From: Alteribacter keqinensis
GTDB lineage: Bacteria; Bacillota; Bacilli; Bacillales; Salisediminibacteriaceae
DNA: 64,000 nucleotides
Assembly (NCBI RefSeq): GCF_003710255.1
Contig: NZ_RHIB01000001.1
Span: 1 to 64,000 of the forward strand
Direction: 5' to 3'
Both the position numbers and the translations under genes were made by a program. Shown here in pieces: positions 8,983 through 18,772 of this stretch. The notes below the pieces were generated by a model. That model was not told the origin of the DNA. It did no database searches and worked only from the letters and a program-made list of their open reading frames with translations. Numbering within the stretch: the first letter of the stretch is position 1; every line of letters begins with the position of its first letter.

Positions 8983-9477
8983 ATTGATGGAAGTTACGAG
9001 TGTAATGACAAACAAATTATCATCCCTGATACAGATGATGAATCCTTTAATACCGGCCGCCCTGTTCATGCACCAGATGCTCAGGAGCGTTATGTTTCTA
9101 AATACCTTGATATACTTAATGAACCTCTTATTCCATTTAGGTTTGGGTTGAGCTATACAACTTTTCAATATTGTATTGCAGCGATTTCCTCAGAGTTAAT
9201 AACAAAAAAGGATCATGTAGAGATTTCTGTTGAGGATAAAAAAACTGGAGAAAAAGGTGGAGAAGAAACGGTTCAATTATTTATTCGGGACATTTCAGGT
9301 GAAGTAGTCCAGCCGGTAAAAGAACTCAAAGGGTTTAGAAAAACAAATCTGGCTCCTGGTGAAAAGAACAAGGTGAGCTTTACAATTACAGAATCCCAGT
9401 TACGTTATTATAACGAGGATCTAATTTATGACCAAACAGTTATAGAAGGGACAGAGCTTAATTTTGAGCTTGTTTAA
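8983..9477 (+). pseudogene. Remnant of a GH3 beta-glucosidase C-terminus
   Basis: An open frame runs directly from the previous stop codon and, from about 9046, encodes only the last ~145 residues of a GH3 enzyme: NTGRP, YVSKYLDILNEPLIPF, FGLSYTTF and a fibronectin-type-III-like tail with VKELKGFRK. It aligns closely with the C-terminus of the intact GH3 at 36438-38612 (for example YVSKYLDIPNEPLLQF). The catalytic barrel is absent and there is no convincing start. It is probably what is left of a duplicated GH3 gene after deletion, once part of importer operon 1. Confidence 0.85.
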
Positions 9478-9537
9478 TAAGATAAAGATAGAGAGCTGGA
9501 ATACTTGGGAAATGGCCCATTACTTCAACTTATTTTC

Positions 9538-9831
9538 AAAGGCTGTGTTAAAGATTATTGTAGATTTATTAAGAACGGTTTTTTCGGAAGAATTGTTGCT
9601 TTTATACAAAAAATGACCAAGACCCTTGTGGCAGGAGGGACAATGCAAGACCCCCCAGGGCACTGGAGGCCACTGAAAAAGTCAAATTACGATAATACCG
9701 TCAACACTTTGCAGCTAAAAGTGAGGTTTGACTTTTTCAGTGCCTTCTGCATAGCACTGAGGAGTCACGAACCGCCTGCGGAAAAGGAGCGGAATGAGTG
9801 TAAATCAACAACTGAGTTTAACAGAGCCTTT
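9538..9831. repeat. Interspersed palindromic element, family B
   Basis: About 295 bases bounded by near-perfect inverted ends aaaggctgtgttaaa (9538-9552) and tttaacagagccttt (9817-9831). Inside is an 18-base-class inverted repeat, ccactgaaaaagtcaaa (about 9670) against tttgactttttcagtg (about 9728). The right part, gagcggaatgagtgtaaatc (from 9788), recurs at about 42660 and 62166. Two element types may be nested. No transposase is present, so it is MITE-like. Confidence 0.65.
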
Positions 9832-9861
9832 AATAAAAGGTACTAACTAAAATTAAAACAT

Positions 9862-9910
9862 TTGAAAATACCTCTCCTCCTCTGTATACTCTTTATTGAA
9901 ACGTTTCAAT
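9862..9910 (+). promoter_or_regulatory. Promoter and LacI-type operator of the oxidoreductase operon
   Basis: -35 ttgaaa (9862-9867), 17-base spacer, -10 tatact (9885-9890), then the perfect 16-base palindrome attgaaacgtttcaat (9895-9910) at the expected start site. Confidence 0.8.
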
Positions 9911-9969
9911 ATTCTGAAATATAAACAAGGAACTTTTTATTGAAGAATGGCACTGGAAGGGAGCACCTG

Positions 9970-11091
9970 ATGAATAAGGTTCGTTTAGGGGTTATCGGGA
10001 TTGGGATGATGGGGACAGTCTATGCAAAAATGCTTTTAAACAAAGAAATAAAAGGAGCAGAACTGACTGCTGTTACCGATCAAAAAGAAGAAAAGCGTCA
10101 GTGGGCAAAGGACGCCTTTGGTGAAGATATTGATGTATTCGACAGCCCGGAATCGCTGATGAAAAGCAGGAAAGTTGATGGGGTAATTATAGCCACACCT
10201 CATTTTGAACATGCCGAACTGGCTGTAAAAGCCTTTAAAATGGACCTGCATGTTCTTTGTGAAAAACCAGCAGGCGTCTATACTAAACAAGTGAGAGAGA
10301 TGAATGAGGCAGCTGCAAAGACCAAAGCTGTGTTTTCAATCATGTATAACCAGCGGACAAATCCTGTTTACAGGAAAGTAAGAGAATTAGTGTCAGCAGG
10401 AGAGCTTGGAGAGATTAAGCGGACAATTTGGATCATTGACTGGTACCGCTCGCAAAGCTATCACGATATGGGTTCATGGAGAGGGACGTGGGCCGGAGAA
10501 GGGGGAGGGGTACTGCTCAATCAGGATCCTCATCAGCTGGATTTATGGCAGTGGATAACTTCATTGACGCCTGTGAGGATAAGGGCTTTTTGCGGTTTTG
10601 GTAAGCACTATAATATTGAGGTCGAGGATGAGGTAACGGCTTATACTGAGTTTAATAACGGTGCAACAGGACTTTTTGTGACCTCCACCGGAATAGCACC
10701 GGAGACCAACCGGCTCGAAATTTATGCTGACAAAGGGAAACTGGTAGTAGAAAACAACCAGATTACGTTCTATCGAAACAGAATTCCGGAAAGACAGTTT
10801 AACAGAGAGTGGCGGGGCGGCTTTGGTACCCCGGAAAACTGGAAATGTGACATACCTGTCCACGGAAATGAAAGCGGTCACAAAGGGATTATCGAAAACT
10901 GGGTAGAGGCCATTCTGTTTGGCATAGCGCTTATAGCACCGGGGGTAGAAGGCATAAACGGATTAATGCTCTCAAATGCTATGCATTTATCTGAATGGAC
11001 AGACGATTGGGTCACACTTCCAGTCGATGAAGAACTGTACTTAAAAAACCTCCGGGAAAGAATGGAAACGTCTGTTTACAAAAAGAATTGA
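9970..11091 (+). CDS. Gfo/Idh/MocA-family NAD(P)-dependent oxidoreductase
   Basis: A 373-residue cytoplasmic oxidoreductase. The N-terminal Rossmann fold shows GVIGIGMMGTVYAK and the family motif EKPAG near residue 98. The C-terminal alpha/beta domain carries the substrate region GGGVLLNQDPHQLDLWQW. ATG 9970 is preferred because gggag precedes it by 7 bases; a TTG at 9940 lacks a site. Family members oxidise or reduce sugars, inositols and sugar acids, often through 3-keto intermediates. It is followed by a TIM-barrel isomerase and an FGE, probably as one operon under the operator at 9895. The precise substrate is not readable from sequence. Confidence 0.88.
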   Translation: MNKVRLGVIGIGMMGTVYAKMLLNKEIKGAELTAVTDQKEEKRQWAKDAFGEDIDVFDSPESLMKSRKVDGVIIATPHFEHAELAVKAFKMDLHVLCEKPAGVYTKQVREMNEAAAKTKAVFSIMYNQRTNPVYRKVRELVSAGELGEIKRTIWIIDWYRSQSYHDMGSWRGTWAGEGGGVLLNQDPHQLDLWQWITSLTPVRIRAFCGFGKHYNIEVEDEVTAYTEFNNGATGLFVTSTGIAPETNRLEIYADKGKLVVENNQITFYRNRIPERQFNREWRGGFGTPENWKCDIPVHGNESGHKGIIENWVEAILFGIALIAPGVEGINGLMLSNAMHLSEWTDDWVTLPVDEELYLKNLRERMETSVYKKN

Positions 11092-11157
11092 TGTTAAACA
11101 ACAGTGGGAGTCCTGTATTTGTCTTTAAAACTGACTACATGTAAAAAGGAGAATATG

Positions 11158-11916
11158 ATGAAACAAAATCTGGCTGCACAATTGTTTACGGTGAGAGACC
11201 TGCTGAGAGAAGACTATCCCGGAGTGTTACGGGAACTAAAAGATATGGGGTGGCCCGGTGTACAAATTAGCGGGCTCTTTGACTATTCTAAAGAAGAGAT
11301 TGCTGCAGTCCTGAATGAAACAGGATTAAAAACTGCAGGTCTCCACGCAGGAATTGACCGGCTCAGAAACGATTTACAATCTGTTGTAGAAGAAGCAGAT
11401 ACCTTTCAGACAAAGGATATTATCTGTCCATATGTTCCTGAAGATTTACGACATGAAGAGGGTTACAGGAAATTAAAAGAAGATTTGAATGCAATCGCAG
11501 GTAAACTGGAAAAAGACGGATATCGTATCAGTTACCATAACCATGACTTTGAAGCACAGACACAGGTTAACGGGAAGAATGCACTTGATTTTCTGCTTGA
11601 TCCGGGTGAAGGTAATAAAATCCTGGCGGAAATCGATGTGTACTGGGTAAAAAAGAGTGGGCTTGATCCGCTGGAATATGTAAAGCAATTCAAGGATCGA
11701 ATGCCTATAGTCCACCTTAAAGATATGGCAGACAATACAGAGCAGTCATTCACCGAGATAGGAAACGGTATTATTGATTTTGCTCCAATTCTTCGGTGGG
11801 GAGAGCAAAATGGAATTGAATGGTTTGCTGTGGAGCAGGATACCTGTCCAGGAAACCCGTTGGAAAGTCTGGCGGTCAGCTTAAATAATCTTAATCGTAT
11901 CATCGATGGTTTATAA
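11158..11916 (+). CDS. Sugar phosphate isomerase/epimerase (AP endonuclease 2-like TIM barrel)
   Basis: A 252-residue protein of the xylose isomerase-like TIM barrel superfamily: AAQLFTVRDLL near the N-terminus, HAGIDRLRND, SYHNHDFEAQ, EIDVYWVKKSGLDP, HLKDM and WFAVEQD, whose His, Glu and Asp residues usually bind a divalent metal. ATG 11158 is chosen because ggag (11148-11151) lies 6 bases upstream; the GTG at 11104 has no ribosome binding site. Gfo/Idh oxidoreductases are often paired with this family in pathways that make and cleave or epimerise keto-sugars. That partnership is inferred from position. Confidence 0.85.
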   Translation: MKQNLAAQLFTVRDLLREDYPGVLRELKDMGWPGVQISGLFDYSKEEIAAVLNETGLKTAGLHAGIDRLRNDLQSVVEEADTFQTKDIICPYVPEDLRHEEGYRKLKEDLNAIAGKLEKDGYRISYHNHDFEAQTQVNGKNALDFLLDPGEGNKILAEIDVYWVKKSGLDPLEYVKQFKDRMPIVHLKDMADNTEQSFTEIGNGIIDFAPILRWGEQNGIEWFAVEQDTCPGNPLESLAVSLNNLNRIIDGL

Positions 11917-11964
11917 GGGTCAAAACATTAAGATATGAAATCAACAAAATTGAGGTGAACATTT

Positions 11965-12918
11965 GTGAACAAAAAGTCGTGCTGTGCAGCCTCAAGAACA
12001 GGCAGAGCAGGGAGTAGAAGCAGTGAAACAAACATCAGTCATAAAACCGGTATGAGACATACAGAGCATCTTATCAGGCTGGATGGCGGAGAGTTTATGA
12101 TGGGGACAGACGAAGATGGAAGGTATCCGGGAGACGGAGAAGGTCCTTCAAGGCTGGTCCGTATCAGACCTTTTGCCATCGACAGATATGCAGTTACAAA
12201 TGCACATTTCCAGGAGTTTATTGAGGAAGCGTCATACGTTACGGATGCGGAGCGTTATGGCTGGTCGTTTGTTTTTCACATGCTTGTATCTGAAGAAGTT
12301 AAAGAAAGGGTTATCAACAGTGTTGCACAAACCCCTTGGTGGTTAGTCGTAAACGGGGCGAAATGGGATTGCCCGGAAGGACCGGATTCCACCATTTCCA
12401 ATCGTATGGATCACCCCGTCATCCATGTTTCCTGGAACGATGCCATCGCATACTGTAACTGGTCAGGCAAGCGGCTTCCTACAGAAGCAGAATGGGAGTA
12501 TGCTGCAAAAGGAGGTTTGACAGATTCCATGTATCCATGGGGGAATCAACTTCTTGTTGAAGGCGAGCACCATTGTAACATTTGGCAGGGGGATTTTCCT
12601 TCCGTGAATACTGGTGAGGACGGGTTTGTGTCCACTGCTCCCGTAAACGCTTTTTTCCCTAATGGATACGGGCTTTACAATACGGTTGGAAACGTATGGG
12701 AATGGTGCGGTGACTGGTTTACCAAAAAGCATAAAAAAAAGCCCGTTCATGAAAATCCAAAGGGCCCGGTAAGAGGCTCTTCAAAAGTTATGAAAGGTGG
12801 TTCCTACCTTTGCCATGATTCTTACTGTAACCGGTACCGGGTTGCTGCAAGAACCTCAAATACCCCGGATAGTTCAACAGGCAATATCGGTTTTCGATGT
12901 GCCGTTGATCTGGAATAG
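11965..12918 (+). CDS. Formylglycine-generating enzyme (SUMF1/FGE family)
   Basis: A 317-residue protein with a full FGE-sulfatase domain: [52 protein letters not shown] and [15 protein letters not shown]. The two cysteines C283 and C288 have the spacing of the catalytic copper-binding pair in true FGEs (human C336 and C341), which distinguishes it from non-catalytic SUMF1 relatives. FGE converts the Cys of a CxPxR motif in sulfatases to formylglycine. The only candidate client in the window is the sulfatase at 34732, which carries CAPSR. GTG start with gaggtgaac upstream. Third gene of the 9970 operon, followed by a terminator. Confidence 0.92.
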   Translation: MNKKSCCAASRTGRAGSRSSETNISHKTGMRHTEHLIRLDGGEFMMGTDEDGRYPGDGEGPSRLVRIRPFAIDRYAVTNAHFQEFIEEASYVTDAERYGWSFVFHMLVSEEVKERVINSVAQTPWWLVVNGAKWDCPEGPDSTISNRMDHPVIHVSWNDAIAYCNWSGKRLPTEAEWEYAAKGGLTDSMYPWGNQLLVEGEHHCNIWQGDFPSVNTGEDGFVSTAPVNAFFPNGYGLYNTVGNVWEWCGDWFTKKHKKKPVHENPKGPVRGSSKVMKGGSYLCHDSYCNRYRVAARTSNTPDSSTGNIGFRCAVDLE

Positions 12919-12927
12919 GAAAACAAA

Positions 12928-12958
12928 GCGACACTTATTACACAGGTGTCGTTTTTTG
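12928..12958 (+). terminator. Rho-independent terminator after the FGE gene
   Basis: Stem cgacac (12929-12934) and gtgtcg, loop of about ten bases, then a run of six T. It closes the oxidoreductase-isomerase-FGE operon. Confidence 0.85.
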
Positions 12959-13010
12959 TATGCGATTAAAAGGGTTTTAGATCTTTTTTCTGATTTTTCG
13001 TAAAACTGTA

Positions 13011-13061
13011 TTGTAATCGTTTTCAAAATACATTATAATCAAATCATTGAAACGTTTCAAT
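13011..13061 (+). promoter_or_regulatory. Promoter with cre-like box and LacI-type operator, upstream of regulator 2
   Basis: -35 ttgtaa (13011-13016), 17-base spacer and tataat (13034-13039). The -35 is embedded in ttgtaatcgttttcaa (13011-13026), one mismatch from the cre consensus. The perfect palindrome attgaaacgtttcaat spans 13046-13061. The arrangement matches the promoters of regulator 1 and of the GH3 gene. Confidence 0.8.
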
Positions 13062-13109
13062 AGTAAAGATTGTTGTTACGTAACCAGACAAAAGAGGAAT
13101 GAAGAAAAA

Positions 13110-14081
13110 TTGCCAACGTTAAAAGATGTCGCCAAAAAAGCGAATGTAAGTGTGACAACGGCGTCTTACGCTATTAATGGGAATGAACTTATTCCAAAAG
13201 AGACCAGGGATAAAGTACTGACTGCTGCAAAAGAAATAGGATACCGCCCAAACGGAATTGCCAAAAACCTGAAAAAAAGCAAAAGCGAGCTTATTGGCGT
13301 CTTTTTGAGCGGATTTAAAGGCCCTTTCTTTAACGAAATGCTGGAAGGGGTTCAGGATGAAGTCGTTAAAAGAGGGTATGAGATGGTGGTTTGTGCTTCC
13401 AATGAAAAGCACCGGTTGTTGGTTGAACACTATGTAGATGGTGCCATTATTTTAAATTATCACCTGAGTAATGAGTTAATTGATTCTTTGGCCGGGGCGA
13501 AAATGCCGATGGTCGTTCTGGATCGTGAAATTGATAACCCTTTTATTAAGAACATCGTACTTCAGAATGAAATGGGTATGGAACTTGCAGTAAGCCATCT
13601 TATGGAAAAAGGCCATGAACGTATCGGTTTTATAGGAGGACCCGAAGACTCCTATGACGGGGAAAAACGGATGAAGGGATACCTTAAATCTCTTGTCAGT
13701 CATACCCTGCCTGTTAATGAGAGAGATATCCTCCGGGGGCTGTTTACTGAAGAGAGTGGATATGGCGTCATGGATAAATACCTCAGTCATTTTCAAAAAG
13801 ATATTCCGACAGCCTTTATCTGTGCCAACGATGAAATGGCAATGGGAGCAATTAGAGCACTTCAAAACTCAGGGCTGAACGTACCTGAAGATGTTGCCAT
13901 CATCGGTTTCGATGATATCGAAGTTGCCAAATTTTTTACACCGCCTCTATCTACGGTCCGTGTACACAAAAAAACCTGGGGGAAAACAGCAGCAGATGTG
14001 CTGTTTAAAATGCTGAACCAAGAAACAGAATCTGAAACAACAGAAATTACAGTTGAACTGATTTCCCGCTCTTCAAGTTAA
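13110..14081 (+). CDS. LacI/GalR-family transcriptional regulator 2
   Basis: A 323-residue LacI-family protein starting with TTG at 13110 (MPTLKDVAKKANVSVTTASY), with agagga 11 bases upstream. A TTG further upstream at 13047 falls inside the operator and is rejected. The HTH is followed by hinge IAKNLKKS and an effector-binding domain with VVLDREID, IGFIGGPEDS and AIIGFDDIEVAKFF. It is a paralogue of regulator 1, with nearly the same HTH pattern (TLKDVA, SVTTASY), so both may bind the same attgaaacgtttcaat sites. It precedes the second importer cluster. Confidence 0.9.
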   Translation: MPTLKDVAKKANVSVTTASYAINGNELIPKETRDKVLTAAKEIGYRPNGIAKNLKKSKSELIGVFLSGFKGPFFNEMLEGVQDEVVKRGYEMVVCASNEKHRLLVEHYVDGAIILNYHLSNELIDSLAGAKMPMVVLDREIDNPFIKNIVLQNEMGMELAVSHLMEKGHERIGFIGGPEDSYDGEKRMKGYLKSLVSHTLPVNERDILRGLFTEESGYGVMDKYLSHFQKDIPTAFICANDEMAMGAIRALQNSGLNVPEDVAIIGFDDIEVAKFFTPPLSTVRVHKKTWGKTAADVLFKMLNQETESETTEITVELISRSSS

Positions 14082-14426
14082 TAACTCTTCTTCTACATGA
14101 TAAAAGCGCAGAGGGAGAATGCTGCAGCCAAACCTGGTTATGAGATTGAGACGTCTGCTTCTCTGTTCATTTAAACAGAGAGGAGACGGTTCACTACAGT
14201 GTTTTATTGAAACGATTCAATAAAATGTAAGCCGATGTTTTTTACCTTCATTGTTTATATAAATTAATTGATCAGAGAGGGGATTAAATGATGAACAGGT
14301 GCCGGCATGGACCGATAGAGTAGTCAAAAGTTGAGGGGATGCTTGTTGTCAGAAAACGGTTTAAATGCTTAATCAGTTTAATGAGTTCAAAAGTTAAAAA
14401 TTTGATTTTACAGGGGAGTGTTTAGG
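14082..14426 (+). promoter_or_regulatory. Intergenic region with operator ahead of the large importer operon
   Basis: A 345-base gap. It contains a hairpin (cttctctgtt/aacagagagg, about 14158-14183), the operator variant attgaaacgattcaat at 14206-14221 with one changed centre base, and a 12-codon reading frame at 14288-14323 behind gagagggg. Core promoter hexamers are not convincing. The operator probably governs the operon starting at 14427. Confidence 0.6.
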
Positions 14427-15803
14427 TTGAAGAAATGGAGCACAATGTTATCTGTATGTTCGTTAGGGTTGATTCTGGCTGCCTGCAATAATGATGCAGG
14501 GACCGATGAAGAAGGAAATGAAGGGGACGAAGCGAGTGAGAATCAGGAAGAAGTAACAATAAGTGTTGCAAGCTGGAGATTTGGTAATGAAGGTGAAGAA
14601 ACCCTTGAACGGTCAATGGTTGAAGCGTTTATGGAAGACTACCCTCATATTACCGTTGAAATTGATGAGTCGATTGGTGATCCGTGGAATGATTCTCTTT
14701 CTGCAGCAGCAAGTGCAAGTGCTATGCCGGATGTGTTTGAACTGAGTGAGGTTCCGATCGCTCTTGCAAATGACTGGCTTCTTTCACTGGATGAGGTAGT
14801 TGAAGGAGACGAAGACTTTGATAACATCAACGAAGCAGTAAAAGAACAGCTCTATTATGAAGATACTGTTTATTCACTGCCTTCAGGCCAGCACCTTCTC
14901 GGCTACTTTGTAAATAAAGATCTGTACGAGGAGGGAAATCTGAATGTGCCTGAATACGGGATGTCTATTGATGATTTCTCAAATGCCGTGCGTGATGTCA
15001 CTGACATTAACAGCGGACAGGTCGGCTTAAATCAACCATTTTCCATTATTGAGTGGTATCCGGTATCGGCGAATGATGACATGGGTGTGTTTACGTATCA
15101 GGACGGAGAGCTGAACCTTGACAGTAATGAGTTCATCAGCGGTGTTAATCTGGCAAACAGTCTTGTAACAAACAATTATGTATACGAATCGTTAACAGAG
15201 GAACAAAAAGGAAACTTTAACGGCGAAGATGGCAATGAAGTGTGGTTCCAAAGTGAAATGGGACTCAGATGGGATGGAACATGGGTGTTATCTTTCTTTG
15301 ATGAATCTGATTTTGATTGGGACTTTGTAGGGATCCCAGGAGGAAAGGCATTTTCTGTAAACGATTTCATGGGAATCTCTCAATCAACCGAGCATCCTGA
15401 GGAAGCGTACTTATTCACAAAATACATGACGTTTGGTAAGGAAGGATTTTTAAAGCGATTAGATCTCGTAGATGAGCAGGACTTCACACTAAATACCCTG
15501 CCGATCACAACAGATCAGGAAATCCTTGATGCATTCTTTGAAAGGTTGGACGTGCCTGGTATTTTAGAAGCCTATGAAGATATTGAAAATGGCGTGGCTA
15601 ACCTGCCAAAAATAGTACCAGGATATACTGCAGCCAGATGGAATGCCCCAACAGGAGTCTCTGTAGGTGAGGAGTCCAATGCAACAATCGGGCAGTTGAT
15701 TGACGCAGCTGTCAACGGCGAAGTCAACATTGAAAACTACAGTTCCCAGTTGAACGATCTGGCGAATCAGCAAATCCAGGAAGGCATAGACTCGATTGAC
15801 TAA
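14427..15803 (+). CDS. ABC transporter sugar-binding lipoprotein 2
   Basis: A solute-binding protein of about 458 residues. TTG 14427 is chosen because aggggag ends 8 bases upstream, giving MKKWSTMLSVCSLGLILAAC with a clean lipobox and lipidated C20; a GTG at 14418 overlaps the ribosome binding site. The mature N-terminus is a very acidic linker (about residues 25-45), followed by a family 1 binding fold: SVASWRFGNEGEETLERS, PDVFELSEVPIAL and LPSGQHLLGYFVNKDLYE. It is first in an eight-gene operon and may share permeases with the giant binding protein downstream. Confidence 0.88.
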   Translation: MKKWSTMLSVCSLGLILAACNNDAGTDEEGNEGDEASENQEEVTISVASWRFGNEGEETLERSMVEAFMEDYPHITVEIDESIGDPWNDSLSAAASASAMPDVFELSEVPIALANDWLLSLDEVVEGDEDFDNINEAVKEQLYYEDTVYSLPSGQHLLGYFVNKDLYEEGNLNVPEYGMSIDDFSNAVRDVTDINSGQVGLNQPFSIIEWYPVSANDDMGVFTYQDGELNLDSNEFISGVNLANSLVTNNYVYESLTEEQKGNFNGEDGNEVWFQSEMGLRWDGTWVLSFFDESDFDWDFVGIPGGKAFSVNDFMGISQSTEHPEEAYLFTKYMTFGKEGFLKRLDLVDEQDFTLNTLPITTDQEILDAFFERLDVPGILEAYEDIENGVANLPKIVPGYTAARWNAPTGVSVGEESNATIGQLIDAAVNGEVNIENYSSQLNDLANQQIQEGIDSID

Positions 15804-15832
15804 TATTGATTTGAGGTTGAGGAGGTAATGGT

Positions 15833-18772
15833 ATGAAATCTAAGATTTTGTTTGGGTCGCTGCTTTTACTTCTATTGCTGCCACACACGATTATTGAAGC
15901 TGATACTGATGAGGATCTTTTAACTCAATCGACCGAACAAGTCATAGAACCTCGTTATCGTATTGTCCTCAACGAGTGGGAGAATATGGATCTGGATGGC
16001 ACTGCTCCTTTTGAGCGTGCTGTCCCTCCTTCTTCTTTTGAACAAGCTGATGACCTTCAGCTCCTGCCTGAATCAGATAGTTTCGGGTACGACGATCGTG
16101 TTCTCTATTGGCATAATAATGAGACAGTAGAGTTTGAGGTAGAGGTGGACCAGACGGGGCTGTATGAAATTGGCTTTGATTACTATCCCCTTGGTGAGAT
16201 GATTATGCCAATAGAGGGTGCAATCCAGGTAAATGGCGAATTCCCATTTTTTGAAAGCAGGCGAATTGTTTTTCCTGTAAACTGGGAAAATGAATCAGAT
16301 GAATTTGAAGCAGACCGTTTCGGTAATGATATTATTCCCGGGCAGGATCCGATTCAAAGCTGGGAGCAATTAAAAGTGGAAGATTCAAACCACCTGCATT
16401 CACGGTCTCTGCAATATTACTTGGAAGAAGGCACGAATACGATTTCCCTGAGTAACTTAAGAGGGGAACTTCTAATTGGGAATGCCTATATCACTTCCCC
16501 GGAAGAGGTATTGGAATATGAGGAATATATCAGTCAGACTGATGGCAGTGAAGTGATTGACAGCCTCCATGTTTATGAAGCCGAGTATCCTTCCTACAAA
16601 AACAGTTCATATGTGAGACCTGTTGCCACTCATGACCCTTCTGCAGTTCCATATGATTCGAGAAATCTTCTTCTTAATACATTCGGTGGTGAGTCCTGGA
16701 CGGAATCGGGGCAGTCTGCTACATGGGAAATTACAGTGGAGGAGTCAGGCTTTTACTACTTGTCATTAAAAGCACTCCAAAACCACTCGTCCGGAGCACC
16801 GGTTTTTCGCACCATTTACATAAACGGTTCGTTACCGTTTGAAGAAGCAGAGCAGTACAGGTTCAGAAACAGCTCAAGCTGGTACAACGAGACGATCGGT
16901 GATGAAGCTGGAGAGCCGTACTTGTTTTATTTAGATGAGGGGACAAACACGGTAACGCTGATTGCGGATGCCTCACCGGTTGAAAGAGTCCTGTTTACTA
17001 TTGATGAAGTTATGAGCGGGATGGAAGAGCTTTCACTGTCCATTCGAAAATTAACAGGTAACCAGCTGGATGCGAACAGAGACTGGAATTTGAGTGAGTA
17101 CATTGAAGGTGTGGATGACCTTCTCCTCGAATGGGCGGATATGCTGGAGGATGAAGCAGATTACCTAGGGGGGCTGACTACAGGTGATGATTCAACGGAC
17201 ATTGTCACCCTTCAAATCGCAGCTGACAGATTGCGGACGCTTGCAAAAAACCCTGATGAAATACCAGGGAGATTGACAGAACTCTCAGAAGGTTCGAACT
17301 CTGTAGCACAGCTTCTGGGAAATTTAATTATGGAAGTGCAGGAACAGCCGCTTCTTTTGGACCGGATTTATGTTCACGGAGAAGAGACTCTGCCTGATCC
17401 TGAAGCAGGAATGTGGACAAAGTTTACTAGCTCCGTGACACGATTCTTTCAATCTTTCACAAGCGAGAACCTGGCCACAACCAATGTAGAGGATGATGTC
17501 GTAGACGTTTGGATCAACCGTCCAAGACAATATGTGGATTTATTACAAAATATGCTTGACCAGAACTTCACCCCGGAAACGGGCATTGAGGTAAAGCTGT
17601 CGATTATGCCTGAAGAGCAGAAGCTCGTCTTAGCAAGCGCTGCGAATACACAACCGGATCTCGCTCTGGGGATCAGTAACTGGTTGCCGTATGAACTGGC
17701 CATCCGGGGAGCAGCCGTCGATTTAAGAGAGTTTGATGATTTCAATGAAGTAGGAAACCAGTTTGCACCTGGTGCTTTTCTGCCGTTGATTGTAGATGAC
17801 GGCATCTACGGACTCCCGGAAACGCAGGACTTCTTTGTTCAGTATTATCGGAGAGACATTATGAATTACCTTGACATCCCCATTCCTGATACCTGGAATG
17901 ATGTCGTAAGCATCTTACCGGAGCTTCAGCGATACGGGCTGAACTACTATACTCCGATTGCCGGTGCGGTTGCATTCAAACCTTTTCAGACTACCGCTCC
18001 TTATATTTATCAGTTCGGAGGAGATCTGTATCAGGAAGACGGTATTGGCGCAGCCATAGATAGCGAGGATGCTTTAAGAGGGATTCAGTTTATGACAGAT
18101 TTAAATACCATCTACAGTGCACCGTTGCAGGTGCCGAACTTTTACAATCATTTCAGGTATTCGACTCTGCCTATCGGAATCGGGTCATTCTCGGAATATG
18201 TTCAGCTGACGGCCGCAGCCCCAGAAATTTCCGGATGGTGGGATATCTCACCTCACCCGGGAGTGGAGGAGGAAGATGGATCGGTTACACGCTGGTCTAC
18301 AGGCTCTGCCCAGACATCAATGGTGTTTGATGGAAGCGGAAAAACAGATGAAGCATGGGAAGTACTGAAATGGTGGATGGACACAGAAACACAGACAGAA
18401 TTTGCTAACAGCCTGTTAACCCTGTACGGTCCTGAATACATGTGGAACACAGCCAACCTTGATTCTTTTGCACAATTACCATGGCCTGAGGAGCATAAAG
18501 AAACCATTTTGGAACAATGGGAGCACTTAAGAGAAGTTCCAAAAACGCCTTATGCTTATATGGTAGAGCGGGAGATTAGTAATGTTTGGAATAAAGTGGT
18601 CTTTGAGGGTGAGAATGCCCGTTCAGCCGTAGATGATTCAATGGTCACCATTGACAGGGAAATGCGCAGGAAACTTGAGGAATTCGGATATATGGAAAAC
18701 GGAAGGGTTGTCAGACCTTACACGATTCCGACAATTGACATGGTGGAAGGGTGGCTGGAATCAGATGGCTAA
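15833..18772 (+). CDS. Giant multidomain extracellular sugar-binding protein (979 aa)
   Basis: Signal peptide about residues 1-23 with no lipobox cysteine, so it is not an obvious lipoprotein. Two beta-sandwich, carbohydrate-binding-like modules occupy about 60-225 and 245-390 ([14 protein letters not shown] and [14 protein letters not shown]; both end with an EGTNT turn). A helical linker spans about 400-545, and a full family 1 solute-binding domain about 555-979 ([60 protein letters not shown]). Typical binding proteins have 400-550 residues, so the N-terminal half is an addition that probably docks onto a polymer or cell-surface partner. The stop overlaps the start of the next permease, so translation is coupled. 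Function is inferred from domains and context. Confidence 0.82.
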   Translation: MKSKILFGSLLLLLLLPHTIIEADTDEDLLTQSTEQVIEPRYRIVLNEWENMDLDGTAPFERAVPPSSFEQADDLQLLPESDSFGYDDRVLYWHNNETVEFEVEVDQTGLYEIGFDYYPLGEMIMPIEGAIQVNGEFPFFESRRIVFPVNWENESDEFEADRFGNDIIPGQDPIQSWEQLKVEDSNHLHSRSLQYYLEEGTNTISLSNLRGELLIGNAYITSPEEVLEYEEYISQTDGSEVIDSLHVYEAEYPSYKNSSYVRPVATHDPSAVPYDSRNLLLNTFGGESWTESGQSATWEITVEESGFYYLSLKALQNHSSGAPVFRTIYINGSLPFEEAEQYRFRNSSSWYNETIGDEAGEPYLFYLDEGTNTVTLIADASPVERVLFTIDEVMSGMEELSLSIRKLTGNQLDANRDWNLSEYIEGVDDLLLEWADMLEDEADYLGGLTTGDDSTDIVTLQIAADRLRTLAKNPDEIPGRLTELSEGSNSVAQLLGNLIMEVQEQPLLLDRIYVHGEETLPDPEAGMWTKFTSSVTRFFQSFTSENLATTNVEDDVVDVWINRPRQYVDLLQNMLDQNFTPETGIEVKLSIMPEEQKLVLASAANTQPDLALGISNWLPYELAIRGAAVDLREFDDFNEVGNQFAPGAFLPLIVDDGIYGLPETQDFFVQYYRRDIMNYLDIPIPDTWNDVVSILPELQRYGLNYYTPIAGAVAFKPFQTTAPYIYQFGGDLYQEDGIGAAIDSEDALRGIQFMTDLNTIYSAPLQVPNFYNHFRYSTLPIGIGSFSEYVQLTAAAPEISGWWDISPHPGVEEEDGSVTRWSTGSAQTSMVFDGSGKTDEAWEVLKWWMDTETQTEFANSLLTLYGPEYMWNTANLDSFAQLPWPEEHKETILEQWEHLREVPKTPYAYMVEREISNVWNKVVFEGENARSAVDDSMVTIDREMRRKLEEFGYMENGRVVRPYTIPTIDMVEGWLESDG

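Noticed and set aside
9505-9846. 113-codon plus-strand frame after the GH3 remnant
   Set aside because: It lies almost entirely inside the family B repeat with its internal inverted repeat and has no ribosome binding site or family resemblance.
18633-18764. Longer N-terminus for the permease at 18765
   Set aside because: The extra 44 codons lie inside the preceding gene, are not hydrophobic and lack a better ribosome binding site.
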